Source: Adiantum capillus-veneris (lineage: Eukaryota > Streptophyta > Polypodiopsida > Polypodiales > Pteridaceae). Taken from it: 64,000 bases of DNA. Numbering within the stretch: the first letter of the stretch is position 1; every line of letters starts with the position of its first letter. The DNA is taken from the NCBI GenBank assembly GCA_014529385.2, contig CM043967.1, positions 11,298,001-11,362,000 on the forward strand. Direction: 5' to 3'. The position numbers and the translations under genes are program-made. The notes beneath the pieces were generated by a model, which saw only the letters and a list, made by a program, of their open reading frames with translations, did not search any database and was not told the origin of the DNA. Of the stretch, positions 10,224-21,047 are shown in pieces.

Positions 10224-12218
10224 ATGGGTAAAAAAAAAAGTGGATCTGGGTATCCATATGACCACTTAGCAAGCTTTAAACAAGTGCTGAGATCAGAACG
10301 GATATTTGATTTCCATACTCAATTCGAGGGGCTTGGAATGACATTAGAAGCAAAAGAATTGACATGCTTCCAAAACATTCCACCAAGGTCAATCATGGAC
10401 TTGAATACATTAGCTCAAGGATTTGTAGCTGCTTGTTCCAGAACGGGGATCAAACACAATACGGTAGCTCAAATCTACAGCTCTAAACAGAAAAAAGTTG
10501 AGTCTGTTAGGGATTGTGCAACACAAATGAAACAATACATTGCAAGATGCCGAGAGCTAGAGATACATGTAGAAGAACAACTAATATCATTGTTTCTAGA
10601 GGGACTGCTAAACAAAGAACTTCTTGCTATACTGTATAGGAATAATCATACAACCCTAGAAGAGTGTGTGTCAGGTGCTATTGACTTAGGAGACAATTGT
10701 GATATTTTCAATGAAGAAGATGTCCCTAAGGATAACCCAAGCAAGAAAACAGCATCCACGAAACTATCACAAGTGGGAACGGCTGCTGCAGCACCGCTTT
10801 CAACCATAGAAGACATGCTCAAAAGGATGAATGACACGATGAATAACATGCAAAAAGAACCTATGAGGGGATGGATACCTCAACATGGACAACCAGTTAG
10901 GCCGCAAAAATGGTGTGCAATCGAGGGTAAATGGACCAACCATGAGACCAATGAGTGCATTACCGACCAAAGTATGATGGAAATTTTCAATACGTGTCTA
11001 TGAAGCCACAAGGACAACCCATGTACAGATATCAGCCTAGTATGTCCCCAACTCAAAGACCACCGATGAGTATGGAAAGACCTCAACACGTGTTGGGCCA
11101 ACAACCTCCATATCCAGAACATAATGTAGTGCCTGTAAAGTACATGCATCCAGAGGGAGTCATAGATGAACAAGCACTAGTGCCTTACACGCTATGCTGA
11201 GCCTAGTCCACCTACAGTAGTGGTAGGTGAAGATTGGTATAATTCACATCCGCCACCAATGGAAGAACCTGTGACTTATACTACACCAGAGGTTACACCA
11301 ATGTATTATGTAGCTAATCAAGGTGTTAAATCTCCTATGGTAAGACCCATTATTAAGCCAAGAACGAAAAAGTGTCATAACTATTGTGCAGATGATCATT
11401 GGAAAAATGAATGCCCAGAGCCTGACAAAAACCTCAAGCCATTTGAAGCTTACTGCATACAATGTTGCAAAAAGGGAGAACACTTCGCAGAGGATTGTCC
11501 TAGAAATCCTTTAAACAAGGGTAAAACAATAGTCCAAGTGATACCTAGTAGCGCATCCAAGAGCGAACCGATTGTTCCAATCAAGGTAATCACCAGAGCC
11601 CAGGCTAAGAAAAAGAAACATAACCCCTCTGATGATTCGAAGAATACAAAAAATTCCTCTCAAAAGACTAAAAGAAGCAGAAACAAAAGGTATGAGATGA
11701 GAAAACAGAAACAACGGGCTAAAATTGAGGAGAAAGCAAAAAAACTATTCCAAGAAAAGGTGAAAGAAACTGGAAGTGAAATCAAAGAAACTACCGTGAA
11801 ATCTGGAGGATCAATTTTGGTTGATAAAATTTTTGAGTCTATTAATGCAGCCTTGGAAGCTTACCAAGTGGGACTTAAAGCAGTCCAAAACATGGAAAAC
11901 AAATGGAAAAAGTATCCTTCTCTAGACATGGAAGCAACAAAGCTTGAAGCTTATCAAAATTTGGTAAGAATCACGCAAGAGATGCTGGAAAAACAAAAAC
12001 CCAAGCTTGAAAGTATGGCAAAACCCAAAGAGCTTGTGGTAGGAACCAGTAAAGAAAAATCCAAAGTGGTGGTAGAACCCCACCTTGAAACAAAAGATCC
12101 ATTCGTAGAAGAAGATTGGCCAGGACACTTATGGGAAAAAGTTAGAGAGATTAATGATGGGAGCCTAACTTTGAAGTCAACTCCTACAGAGGAAGTTTGG
12201 TTACAACCTACCTCCTGA
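10224..12218 (+). pseudogene. gag: Ty3/gypsy Gag polyprotein (element A)
   Basis: Gag would form the virus-like particle in the cytoplasm. Frame 10224-11003 holds a retrotransposon-gag helical region (pattern YIARCRELEIHVEEQLISLF followed by LEGLLNKEL), typical of the PF03732-type core. A shift to frame 10955-11200 carries a Pro/Gln/Met-rich linker, then frame 11220-12218 has two degenerate zinc knuckles near 11370-11500: C-x3-C-x3-H-x4-C (from CHNYC) and C-x3-C-x4-H-x4-C (from CIQCC). Canonical spacing is C-x2-C-x4-H-x4-C, so both are off-pattern. A Lys/Arg-rich tail and helical segments follow. At least two frameshifts break it. Confidence 0.8.
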
Positions 12219-12468
12219 TATGGACATGGATGTACAATCCTTGTATGGGGATTGCGGATCTGAAGCTTCAGGAATGTCTAAACCATTGACCTTGAAAACA
12301 TTACCCTCTTACTTAGGAGATAATCATAGAGGAAGTTTGGTTACAACCTAACTACCTCCTGATATGGACATGGATGTTACAATCTTTGTACGGGGATTGC
12401 AGATATGAAGCTTCAGGAATGTCTAAACCACTGACCTTGAAAACATTACCCTCTTACTTGGGAGATAA
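12189..12468 (+). repeat. 140-bp tandem duplication inside gag-pro of element A
   Basis: gaggaagtttggttacaacc recurs at 12189 and 12329, and both copies continue through atggacatggatg, ggaatgtctaaacca and cattaccctcttactt. The copies differ at only a few bases plus short indels (aaccta versus aacctaacta). Each copy is 140 bp. This is a local duplication after or during the life of the element; it adds a stop and helps split the gag and protease frames. Confidence 0.85.
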
Positions 12469-12567
12469 CAAAGATGAATCCATAGTGTGTAAAACCACTC
12501 AAGTAAAAAGAGTGAAACAGACTCTAGAAGTAGACAACATTCATTCAATCATTTCTACACCCATCCA

Positions 12568-13383
12568 ATGCACTCTTACTTTAGGTTGAAAATCAGACCC
12601 TATATATGGAATGATCTACAAAAAACTCTAGAGAAAGTGGGAAAAGCGGGGCTAATCACAAAAAAATTGGGAAAATTCAAACACGAAATGGATAACAAAG
12701 AGATTCAATATGTTCCAATGAACAAAGTCGAAGAATACTACGAAGGGGAAGAAGGAAACACGACCCTTCCAGTGAGGTATAATGATATAGAAACCATGGC
12801 AATAGTGGATAGTGGGGCAGGCATAGCCATAGCCATGAAAGCAGTATGGGAATCCTAGGGACAACTGGCCATTAGACAAACTCGAATGAAGTTGCAATTG
12901 GCTGATGGAAACATCAAAATACCCTTAGGACTGCTTGAAAAAGTGATAGTTAATTCTTGTGGGATTGAATATCAACACACTTTTGCCATAGTAGATTTTG
13001 GAAAGAAACTCAAATACAAAATCATATACAAAATCATATTAGGAAGACCTTTCATGCGACAAGTACAACTCATCCAAGATTGGGGAAACAATTATTTGTA
13101 CTTGAAGCAACTGGGATCAATAACAAGGGTTAATCTAAAAGATCACACTTATAGAGATGTCACGAAAACGCCCATACAAGAGTTCGACTCAGTCTCTTCG
13201 GCTGAAACTAAGCTTCCATCTTGGTTGAACAAAGACACTCCTATTTGGATGTGTGGAGATTCAGAAAACGGGAGCTTAAAAAGAGAAGAATGTATCTTAG
13301 AAAGGGATTGCACAGACAAAGACTATGTACCTGAACACTTCCAGAGCATTTATTTGAGCCATTTGAATGGACTCAAACTTTAG
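12568..13383 (+). pseudogene. pro: Retropepsin (aspartic protease) domain of element A
   Basis: The frame at 12568-12858 contains IVDSGAGIAIA with the catalytic Asp codon at 12808-12810, matching the retropepsin D-S/T-G-A motif. After a stop at 12856-12858, the frame at 12886-13383 carries the second half, ending in ILGRPFMRQVQLIQDW, the usual ILG-x-P/D-F/W-L/M motif. The protease would cleave the Gag-Pol precursor inside the particle. The order gag-PR-RT-RH-INT is standard for Ty3/gypsy. Internal duplication of KYKIIYKII suggests a small tandem expansion just before the ILG motif. Confidence 0.85.
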
Positions 13384-13388
13384 CAACA

Positions 13389-14154
13389 ATGGATATATGT
13401 GTAAATACGTCTATGCCTACTCAATTTTTTAATGAGGATGGCTATGACATAATTCCCATCCAAATGATCTCAACCCTTCACATTGAAGACAAAATTACAA
13501 AACCCAAGGACTTGATGAAAGCTCAACAAGTCTTTTCAAACCTCTATTATGATGCAACAGATGAGTTAGAAGAACACTCAGCTACCACAAATGATTCGGG
13601 GTCGGAAAAAGAACATGTGAGAGCTAAGCTACTCATGAAAGGAGGGGAGGAGAAGTTTTTTGACTTTCCAAATGAGAAACTGAGAAGACAGAAATGGTAT
13701 AGACAAAAAGGGGACACCAGAAAATTGAAAGCTAGACCTATGCCATCAGTCTCCAGTAGAACATAGTTCCTGATGTAGATAGATGCCCATGATTGTGTCA
13801 AGGACAAAATCACTAGTAGGTATCCTTTAAACAAAGAACATGAAATGATGAAAAAATTTAGAAAAACAAGAAAGGAAACTCAAGCAAAACCTAAAACCAG
13901 GACAAGGGTTCAACCATGACGCGAGTTGAGTAGAAAAAGAAGTATCAAGAGTTAAAAGAAGATCTAAAGGAGTTACATACGATCGAAATGGAAACCACAA
14001 AAGAGGATGGTACTGATGTAATGAGCATTCCATCCCGTTACAAGAAATATACTCTAGAAGATCAAAAAATCATAGTCGAACAACCTGTCAGGGAACTATG
14101 AAAACAGGGTGAGTCATATGAAGGACCTGAAAACGCAAAAAGATAGATCTGGCC
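13389..14154 (+). pseudogene. Protease-RT linker of element A
   Basis: The open stretch 13389-13766 is charged and lacks a domain. Beyond it all three frames are broken. This corresponds to the variable linker between protease and reverse transcriptase in gypsy pol. It contributes no recognised enzymatic residue. Confidence 0.5.
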
Positions 14155-15110
14155 AAACCAAGAGAAGAGCCTAGACCTGCCTACATTGCAAATGACTTTA
14201 CAGAAGCAGAAGAAGAGCTTTTGTTAAGCTTACTAAAAGAATACCGAGATATCTTTGCTTGGTCTTATAAGGATCTCAAGGGTGTTGATCCAAAAATTTG
14301 TCAACATACCATACTCATGAGAGATGATGCGAAACCAAGTAGACAAAGTCCATACGCATATAATGAGAAATTTGCCAGAAAGATCAAAGAAGAGATTGAA
14401 AACTTAAGGAAGCTGAATTCATTTATGAAATTGAACACACAGATTAGGTTGGGTGTCTCCAATTGTGGTAGTACCTAAGAAAAATGAAAAACTACAGGTG
14501 TGTGTCAACCTCAAGAAAGTGAATGCAGCTACCATTAGAGAGAACTTTCCTCTTCCACTGAGCATGCTTTAGAATGAGTTGCAGGTAAAGAAGCTTACAT
14601 CATTTTAGATGGATTTTTGGGATACAATCAACTTTTGGTTGACCCAAAAGATCAGCATAAAAGTTGCCTTTGCAACGGAATGGGGTATTTTTGTCTATCG
14701 AGTTATGCCTTTTGGGTTAACTAATGCTCCTGCCACCTTTCAAAGATTGATGAGACATGATTTTAAAAAATATCTAAGGAAATTCTTGGAAGTATATATG
14801 GATGATCTATGCATACATTCATCAATCCGGGCTGATCATTTTGAACACCTCAAAAAGGTATTCGAAAAATGTAGACTTTATAGGATTTGCTTAAATCCTG
14901 AAAAGTGCACATTTATGGGTAGACAAGGAAAAATTCTTGGACATATAGTGTCTAAAAATGGCATAGCTACTGATATGGATAAAATTTATGTTATGCTGAT
15001 TTGTCTAGACCAACAACAATCAAAGGGGTTCAAGCCTTCATGGGACATTGTGGATATTATAAACGGTTCATTTACATGTACACTATAATTGCCAAACCCA
15101 TGTATATCTT
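14155..15110 (+). pseudogene. pol (RT): Ty3/gypsy reverse transcriptase (element A)
   Basis: The fragment starts with YIANDFTEAEEELL and LLKEYRDIFAWSYKDLKGVD, the usual N-terminal lead of this gypsy RT type, then frames shift near 14460 and 14590. The core 14609-15088 has [14 protein letters not shown] and the active site YMDD at 14795-14806, then LNPEKCTF and ILGHIVSKNGI. The first catalytic Asp region reads MDFWDTINFWL where families normally have LDG-x-S/A-G-Y-N-Q, so that motif is damaged. It would copy the genomic RNA into cDNA in the particle. At least three frameshifts. Confidence 0.9.
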
Positions 15111-15159
15111 GGTTACACAATTTGAATAGACTGATGAGTGTGAATAATCCTTCATGAAG

Positions 15160-15640
15160 CTTAAGCAAGCTCTCACCTCAGCTCCAATATTGAAAGCACC
15201 AGATTGGAATAAGATATTCCACATACATGTAGATGCTTCAATTTTCCATCGTATGTATACTAGCTCAACCAAGAGATGAGAAAATTGATTTTCCTATTTC
15301 TTATGCTAGCTGACAGTTGAACATGGCAGAAAATAATTATACCACCACCGAAAGGGAAGGATTAGGAATGATCGTTGCCGTAAAAAGTATAGAAATCACC
15401 TATTAGAAAAAAAATTGTATTCTTTGTGGACCACCAAGACTTATTGTACTTGGTCAACAAGCCATGCAACACAGGAAGAATAGTGAGATGGTTCATCATT
15501 CTTCTGGAATTTGATTTCATTGTATTTGTAAAAAATGGCACTACTCATCAAAGAGCATATCATTTATCAAGGATTGTTTCAGAGAACCACCTAAAGGAGT
15601 AGACAATGATCTACCAGATGCATATCTGTTCTTTGTGGAA
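15160..15640 (+). pseudogene. pol (RH): RNase H domain of element A, heavily decayed
   Basis: Recognised from ALTSAPILKAPDW and IHVDAS (first catalytic Asp region), then NNYTTTEREGLGMI, the Y-T/S-T-T-E-R-E block carrying the second acidic residue. The remaining third is split by stops and shifts. It lies directly after RT, as in all gypsy pol genes. It would remove RNA from the RNA/DNA hybrid. Confidence 0.75.
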
Positions 15641-17170
15641 ATGATACCTTGATGGTCGGAAAATATGGTATCATTGATGACCATAGCTCAAGTGGATTGA
15701 AAATACCACTTCCTATTACAATCAAATTAATTGAGCAATTGGCTATGTATACTAGCTGGTAGGCTGTACAAAAGAAATCGAGATGAAATATTTCTTTTGT
15801 GCATTAATTCTAAGGAGAAAACCCAATACCTAAGTCAAGCACATATGACCGTAGTAGGACTTCACTTTTGCATAAGACCAAACTATGCAAGGGATCTTGA
15901 GACTTGGAGTATATTGGCCAACTATGAGGAGTGATGCTAATTCTTATGTGAAATATTGTCCTCAATGTCAAAAACAAACACCCATACCTCATGTAGCATT
16001 GTATCTAGTTACTTACTTATCGAGCCGAACATTTCCCGAGGATATGAGTAAACATTGTCAAAGAGCAATTGAAACTAAATCAAGAGACTATGATCTTATT
16101 GGAAACAAATTGTCTCCAAGAGGTAAGGATCAACGTTTGCCTCTTTGTGCAAATGAAGACGAATATATTCCGTTTATAGAATAAGCACATGATGGATTAG
16201 TTGGAGGTCACTTTTCTAGTGAGACCACCGCAAGAGCAATCTTAATGGTGGGCATATGGTGGCCAACACTTTTTGCAGATGCCAAAGAATATGTTGGAAG
16301 GTGTGATACTTGTCAACAAGCAAAAATGCCAACCCTTGTAGATAGCATGCCCTTAAGATCAATGATGGGGGCTAGAGCTTTCACAAAATGGGGGATAGAT
16401 TTTGTTGGGCCAATACAGCCACCTGCTTAGAGAACCCAAGCTCAATATATCATTGTAGCTATGGACTATTTGACCAAGTGGGCCAAGGCTAAAGCAGAAT
16501 GATGCCAGAACCACCGCCGCATTCTTATATGAGTATGTGTTCACAAGATATGGACTGCCCAATAGAAATTGTCAGTGATAGGGAAACTCATTTCCTCAAT
16601 GAGGTAATCGAGTATTTGCTTAATGAATTTATGGTCATCCATAACAAATCAGCTCCCTATCACCCATAAGCAAACGGACAAGCTGAGCATAAGAATAAAA
16701 TTCTTAGCTTGGTTTTGACTAAAGTGGTTAGTTCAGGAAGGACAGACTGGGAAATGAATCTCCATGCTGCTCTATGGGCTTATCAAGTTTCATTCAAAAC
16801 ATCTTTAAATGTTACACCCTTTAACCTTGTTTATGGTCTTGTTTCCATATTGTCAATATAATTTCTATTGCCGACACTAAGGGTAGCTAAGAATCTTGAG
16901 TGGACTAGACATGAATTGTTAGAGAGACTTGAAGATTTAGAAAATCTAGATAAGCAAAGGCGAACTATTGTAGCTCACATCTATGCACAAAAGCGGAAAC
17001 TAAAATAGTTTGTTGATTCCCATCTAATTACAAAAATTTTCAAAAAAGGGGACTTAGTTTTAGTCTATCCCCTTAAGCAACACATTCCCAAGTTTAAGAA
17101 AAAGGAAAACGGATTGTTTCTCATTGAAGATGTATCCCCAAGTGGAGCAGTTAAGTTGTCCACCCTAGAT
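15640..17170 (+). pseudogene. pol (INT): Integrase of element A with two HHCC-type zinc modules
   Basis: A linker with DLPDAYLF leads to a first zinc-binding module (HMTVVGLHF, then YWPTMRSDANSYVKYCPQCQ at about 15840-15985) and, after RTFPEDMSKHCQRAIETKSR, a second one (AHDGLVGGHF, then GIWWPTLF...RCDTCQQ at about 16185-16325). The catalytic core is DD35E: WGIDFVGP with Asp at 16398-16400, IVSDRETHF with Asp at 16577-16579, and GQAEHKNK with Glu at 16685-16687. The last two codons are 36 apart, as expected. The C-terminus has FKKGDLVLVY and LFLIEDVSPSGAVKLSTLDG, a degraded GPY/F module. Frameshifts lie near 16430-16500, with a stop in HP-stop-ANGQAE. Confidence 0.88.
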
Positions 17171-17220
17171 GGTTAACCAATGTCAGTTATTCCCCGTACA
17201 AGAAAGCAACAAATCAGTCT

Positions 17221-17505
17221 TTGGCAGCAGGGATAACGACTATCAAAGGATGCAACAAGAACCCAACACCAACATTGGGAGTAGTCAACTTAAATGTGAT
17301 TGTACACGGATGTTCATTCCCTTATCAGTTTGTATGCTTACCAGATGAACACATGAATGAGACAATGATTCTTGAAATCTCATGGATGCGGATGTACAAG
17401 GCAGTACCAGATTGGGATACCAATCAGCTCAAGCTATCACCTAAAGGCAGACAACTCATTGTTCCAATTGCACCAAGCAAAGAGGAATGGAAAGTAGGTT
17501 ACTAG
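17221..17505 (+). pseudogene. Retropepsin-like C-terminal half downstream of integrase
   Basis: This 94-aa frame has the alternating pattern LGVVNLNVIVHGCSFPYQFV followed by MILEISWMRMYKAVPDWDTN. That corresponds to the second half of a retropepsin fold (G-x-V-x-V-x-G, then V-I-L-G-x-P/D-W-L-x-K-Y-x-A-V-I-D). The DTG/DSG half is absent, and the key LG is changed to LE. Its position right after the integrase C-terminus, on the same strand, is odd because element A already has a protease at 12.6-13.4 kb. It may be a gag-pro piece of a second gypsy joined here. The assignment is by pattern only. Confidence 0.5.
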
Positions 17506-18780
17506 TAGAGCAAACCACAAAGCAATCAATCTTCGCCATCATATCGACAAGTAAATGCTACAAGTAGCATGTAAGGAGTCACGAAAATTTGGGTACCAAA
17601 AGCACAGCTTAGGGACAAGCCGATTCAAATTTGGGTGCCCAAAACATCATCGATAGTACCAAAGAAGGTTCCAAGGTTCAAAACATAGAGACGAGCATCT
17701 CCAAGAAAGTAACCTAACATGAAATGGATTTGGAAGAAAAAGAGTATTTATCTTCTGTGCCAACTGTAAAACCGATCAAGTAATGGAGAGTTAAGTCTTA
17801 GAAGACTCAGCCACACCATTCTGCACAAACAAACCAAGCTATCAATGGTGGGTAAAAGCTCGACAACAGTCATTATTGATACCAACAACTCAGGAAATTA
17901 GCATTTCAAAGCATCTTGATGGTACAATCAAGCAAACAGCACACAAGCTACAAGATTTGAAGAAAGCATCAGAAAACCTCGACATCAAAAACCCTTGAGT
18001 TAATTACTCAAGACCCAACTCTCACACATCATAATGATTTTAATTGCATTGATCTTCAAAGCATGGTAGAGCCAACCAAGGATATGCATAGACACAAGTT
18101 TTCAACCCATGCACACAGTCGTCCCAAAGTACGCCATCTAGGAGGGGTGGAAGGGCACTAAGTAATTAAGGGCAATGTTTGAAGAGGAAGGAAAAATTTT
18201 GATGTTAACATGTGATTTTTTGCAAAATTACCTAGTAATTCCCTTATAAATCATCAACAGGGGAAGTTTAATTGATAATGTCTCCATGATGAGTGTAAAT
18301 AGTGTATATACTATCAAAAAATCATCAAAAAATAGTATTTTTTTGTTATTTTTCATCATTTTTCTTGATATTGAGACTTAAAAATGGAGGAATCTAACAA
18401 AAGACAATAAAGCTTTGTTTTTCAATGGATTTTCTTAATTATTGGATTTTCACTTTGCTTTTTTAGCACCTTTTGTTAATTTTTTTTATTTTTCAATAAA
18501 CATGTCAAAAATTAATAATAAATAGCAAATGAGCTCAGATGGAAAAATTGAATACATGTTGATGATCAGAAGGACAAGGCGACAGACACAAAAATTTTCA
18601 ATCAAATCCGCAAACGGAAGCGGGAAGCCTAAATTAGGCGGCCATACCGACTTTTGTAGAATTCTTGCAGAATGAGCTACAGAAATTTGATTGGGAAAAT
18701 TTTTGAGTCTAACATAAATTTTTCACGGCCTAGTAGGACTAACAGGGGAATTTGGAGAAAAATGGTTCGGGAAGTCCGAC
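17506..18780 (+). other. Spacer after pol, no genes
   Basis: Low-complexity AT-rich DNA with all frames closed. A purine-rich stretch ctaggaggggtggaagg near 18140-18160 could be a polypurine tract, and tgttaacatg at about 18209 a possible LTR start, but I could not confirm a matching LTR. The run of aaaaatagtatttttttgtt near 18320-18345 is a simple inverted A/T stretch. Confidence 0.4.
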
Positions 18781-18920
18781 CCATGGTAGGCTAAAACCAC
18801 CTCATTTTCACTTGTTTCCTTTGGAGAGAGAGATTTTCGACCTTCTTTGCGTTCACTTTCGGGAGTCCACAGTCGCTTGTTTATAGCGCCGTCTCACACG
18901 AGACATGAGGGGTAAGTTCT
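18781..18920 (+). promoter_or_regulatory. Candidate start codon with 5' splice site before the second palindrome array
   Basis: ATGAGGGGTAAGT at 18905-18917 joins an ATG to a GTAAGT donor (GT at 18912-18913). It follows a more GC-rich, pyrimidine-rich leader (cgaccttctttgcgttcact). The arrangement resembles the ATG-exon plus donor seen in the element C LTRs. Possible function: a spliced mRNA for the additional ORF, with the palindrome array inside the intron. Speculative. Confidence 0.25.
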
Positions 18921-19109
18921 ATACTTATCAATGATCCATTGTGTACGGCCGGTAGCTAGTCTAAATCCCTGGAAAAAACCCTAGAATCCGAGCAGTGCAA
19001 GAAGAACTACGACCAAAAATTGACCATAGCGGCCTGTCAGCTCAACCAAATCAAACGAGACTTGAACCGTAGCATGCCCCTAGATGATAGAACACTTATA
19101 TATCAATAG

Positions 19110-19439
19110 TTGACCATTTGGCAAGGGTCAAGGGGGTCCCAAGTAGAAAAGTTAGGTTTTTGGCAGATGCCAAAATTGGATTCTGACTCCACAGACTGCT
19201 TATATACGAGGTATATATACAATGTATATGGTTGGTTTCATAAAATCAATCAAGCCAAGCCCTCGGAAAGAATAAAACAACTCAAAGCCTACAAAGCGTC
19301 AAATTTGACATACGATGTCAAATTGACTCCAAATGGGCCAAAATTGGATGAGTTGCTTCAGGACTATGTAGCGGACAAGTCCATAGCCTCAAAAGTGACT
19401 AACCAACTCTACAGGCCATGTGATCACAAAAATTGTTGA
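19110..19439 (+). other. Short open frame of unknown nature
   Basis: A 109-aa frame lies between the candidate donor and the second palindrome array (contains YTRYIYNVYGWFHKINQAKP and LDELLQDYVADKS). It has no recognised domain, and no second copy was seen in the window. It may be real coding relic or chance. Confidence 0.25.
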
Positions 19440-19559
19440 TTTCAGAGTCGACAAAGCACAAAGTTATTCCGGCAACACAAAACTTAAACAAATTCAATTT
19501 AGGACTTGTTTTAGGTATATAGAATATGTTTAGGTCAAAATTCTCAAGTTTTGCAAGAA

Positions 19560-20170
19560 AGGTTGACCGCTGTAAATAATCACGATTAACTACTTTTACG
19601 ATATTTGGCTTGAAAATGATACACTTCACCTATCACTTGTGCACACCTATTACATGCCACATTTCAAGTATGAGCCAAAATTATCAATGATAACTTTAAA
19701 AATTGCCAAAAAATGCAAAGAAGTCCTTTCAAACCAATTTCTGAGTTATCTGTCACATTTTTCGATCCAAATCACCTCAAATCTCATACACACAATCTAA
19801 TTCATGCCTAGAACCAAGTTGCTTCAAAAGATGTCCATTTTGATGAAAAAGTCAATAATCGCGATTATTTACTTGTTGGCCGAGATGGGGGGTAATGGAA
19901 ACTTTGACTTCATGGGACCAAAGCACATGATGTCCTAAGCCCACTTACCAAGTTTGAACAAATTTGGAGCTCAAAATCTCAAAATTCCTTTATATCTACT
20001 ATTTCAAAGACGAAAGGCCTAATCTGGCACCATTTTCACCCTGTGCACTCAAATGAGTCCACACTTCACTCAGAGTATCGAATTGATGTCTATTTCAAGC
20101 CCATGATGCCAAAATTGCAAAAAGTTGAAAAAATTCATTAGCTGTAAATAATCGTGATTAATTAATTTTG
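19560..20170. repeat. Second palindrome-bearing tandem array
   Basis: Near-palindromes related to TAAATAATCGCGATTATTTA lie at 19572-19593, 19851-19872 and 20143-20164, spaced 279 and 292 bp. The middle copy has the perfect CGCG centre. Intervening sequence resembles the 7.96-8.87 kb array only in short blocks, so these are not two LTRs of one young insertion. The array stops about 300 bp before the additional ORF. Confidence 0.78.
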
Positions 20171-20462
20171 TTGCAAATTTTTGCTTGAACTTCAAGATTT
20201 TGATCTTTACATGCTTTTTTCCATCTATGCATGCTCAAAAATTGAGTTGAAGCAAATTGGACTCGATTTGTCAGCAATTCAGACAGAAGGGCATTTCAGA
20301 ACGAATTTGCAAAAACTTTCTAACTTTAGCACTCTATGCACTTACCAAGAGCCATGCAAGCTACAAAAAAGGCCAAGAAGAGGGTCTCTCAAAAGGAAGA
20401 GCTGCCACCCTACCCCAACTAAACCCTAGTTCAATAAAGATAGCCAAAGCAACACCTATCTG

Positions 20463-21047
20463 TTGAAAGAAAAACTTGAGAAGAACAACACAACCATTTT
20501 CACAAGTAGATTCAAAAGTGAAGAAGGACATCAGGTAGAACTACAACTTCTGCCAAAAGAGGTCTATGATGTCGCGGCAAAGCCCGAAACGAAAGAAGCT
20601 AACAGAAGGCTTGGACTGAGAGAATTCTACAACCAAGAGCCATGTGGTGTAGATTTTCAGAAAGCCTATGAGCTCCTGTCCACAATCAAGGAAGATGGAA
20701 CAACCGAGATTAGTGACCAGCAAGGTCACAAGGTAGAAGTGGTAATTACTAAAGAAATAGTGGTTGAAGCTCTCAAGTTTCCGACAGAAGGGATGACCAT
20801 GAGGGCTAGAGACAGAAAGATAACAGGTACCTTCACCAAGGAAACCACTGCGGCAACCTTTGCTGATCTCGTTCAGAAGCAAGTGGAAGAATCAACAAGG
20901 TTATCTCACCAACACTTTCAGTTTCTTGCAAAGAGACCGCCAAGGTACACAACACCCAATCATGCGATTGCAACTACATTTACAGAAGTGTTAAAGTTGA
21001 CAACAGGCAACCCATCGACCATGCATAGTATGTGTTATCCACACTGA
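20463..21047 (+). other. N-terminal block of the additional ORF (element A copy)
   Basis: 194 open codons. Landmarks are LREFYNQEPCGVDFQKAYEL near residues 57-76, then HKVEVVITKEIVVEALKFP, and near residue 155 the motif HFQFLAKRPPRYTTPNHAIA. The minus-strand homologue at 55652-56157 has SLKDYIELEPCDVNYKRAYE, IEVNITEDQVEKSLKL and DFHFTAKRPPRYMVLNQVV in the same order. EPC, a Y/F-x(2)-AYELL turn and F-x-AKRPPRY-x(3)-N are the conserved signature. Predicted mixed alpha/beta; no catalytic motif known to me. Confidence 0.7.

Noticed and set aside
7960-20170. The two palindrome arrays as the LTR pair of element A
   Set aside because: They share only the dyad and short blocks. LTRs of an element with this much open gag should be far more alike, and PPT plus LTR start are found at 23.87-23.88 kb instead.
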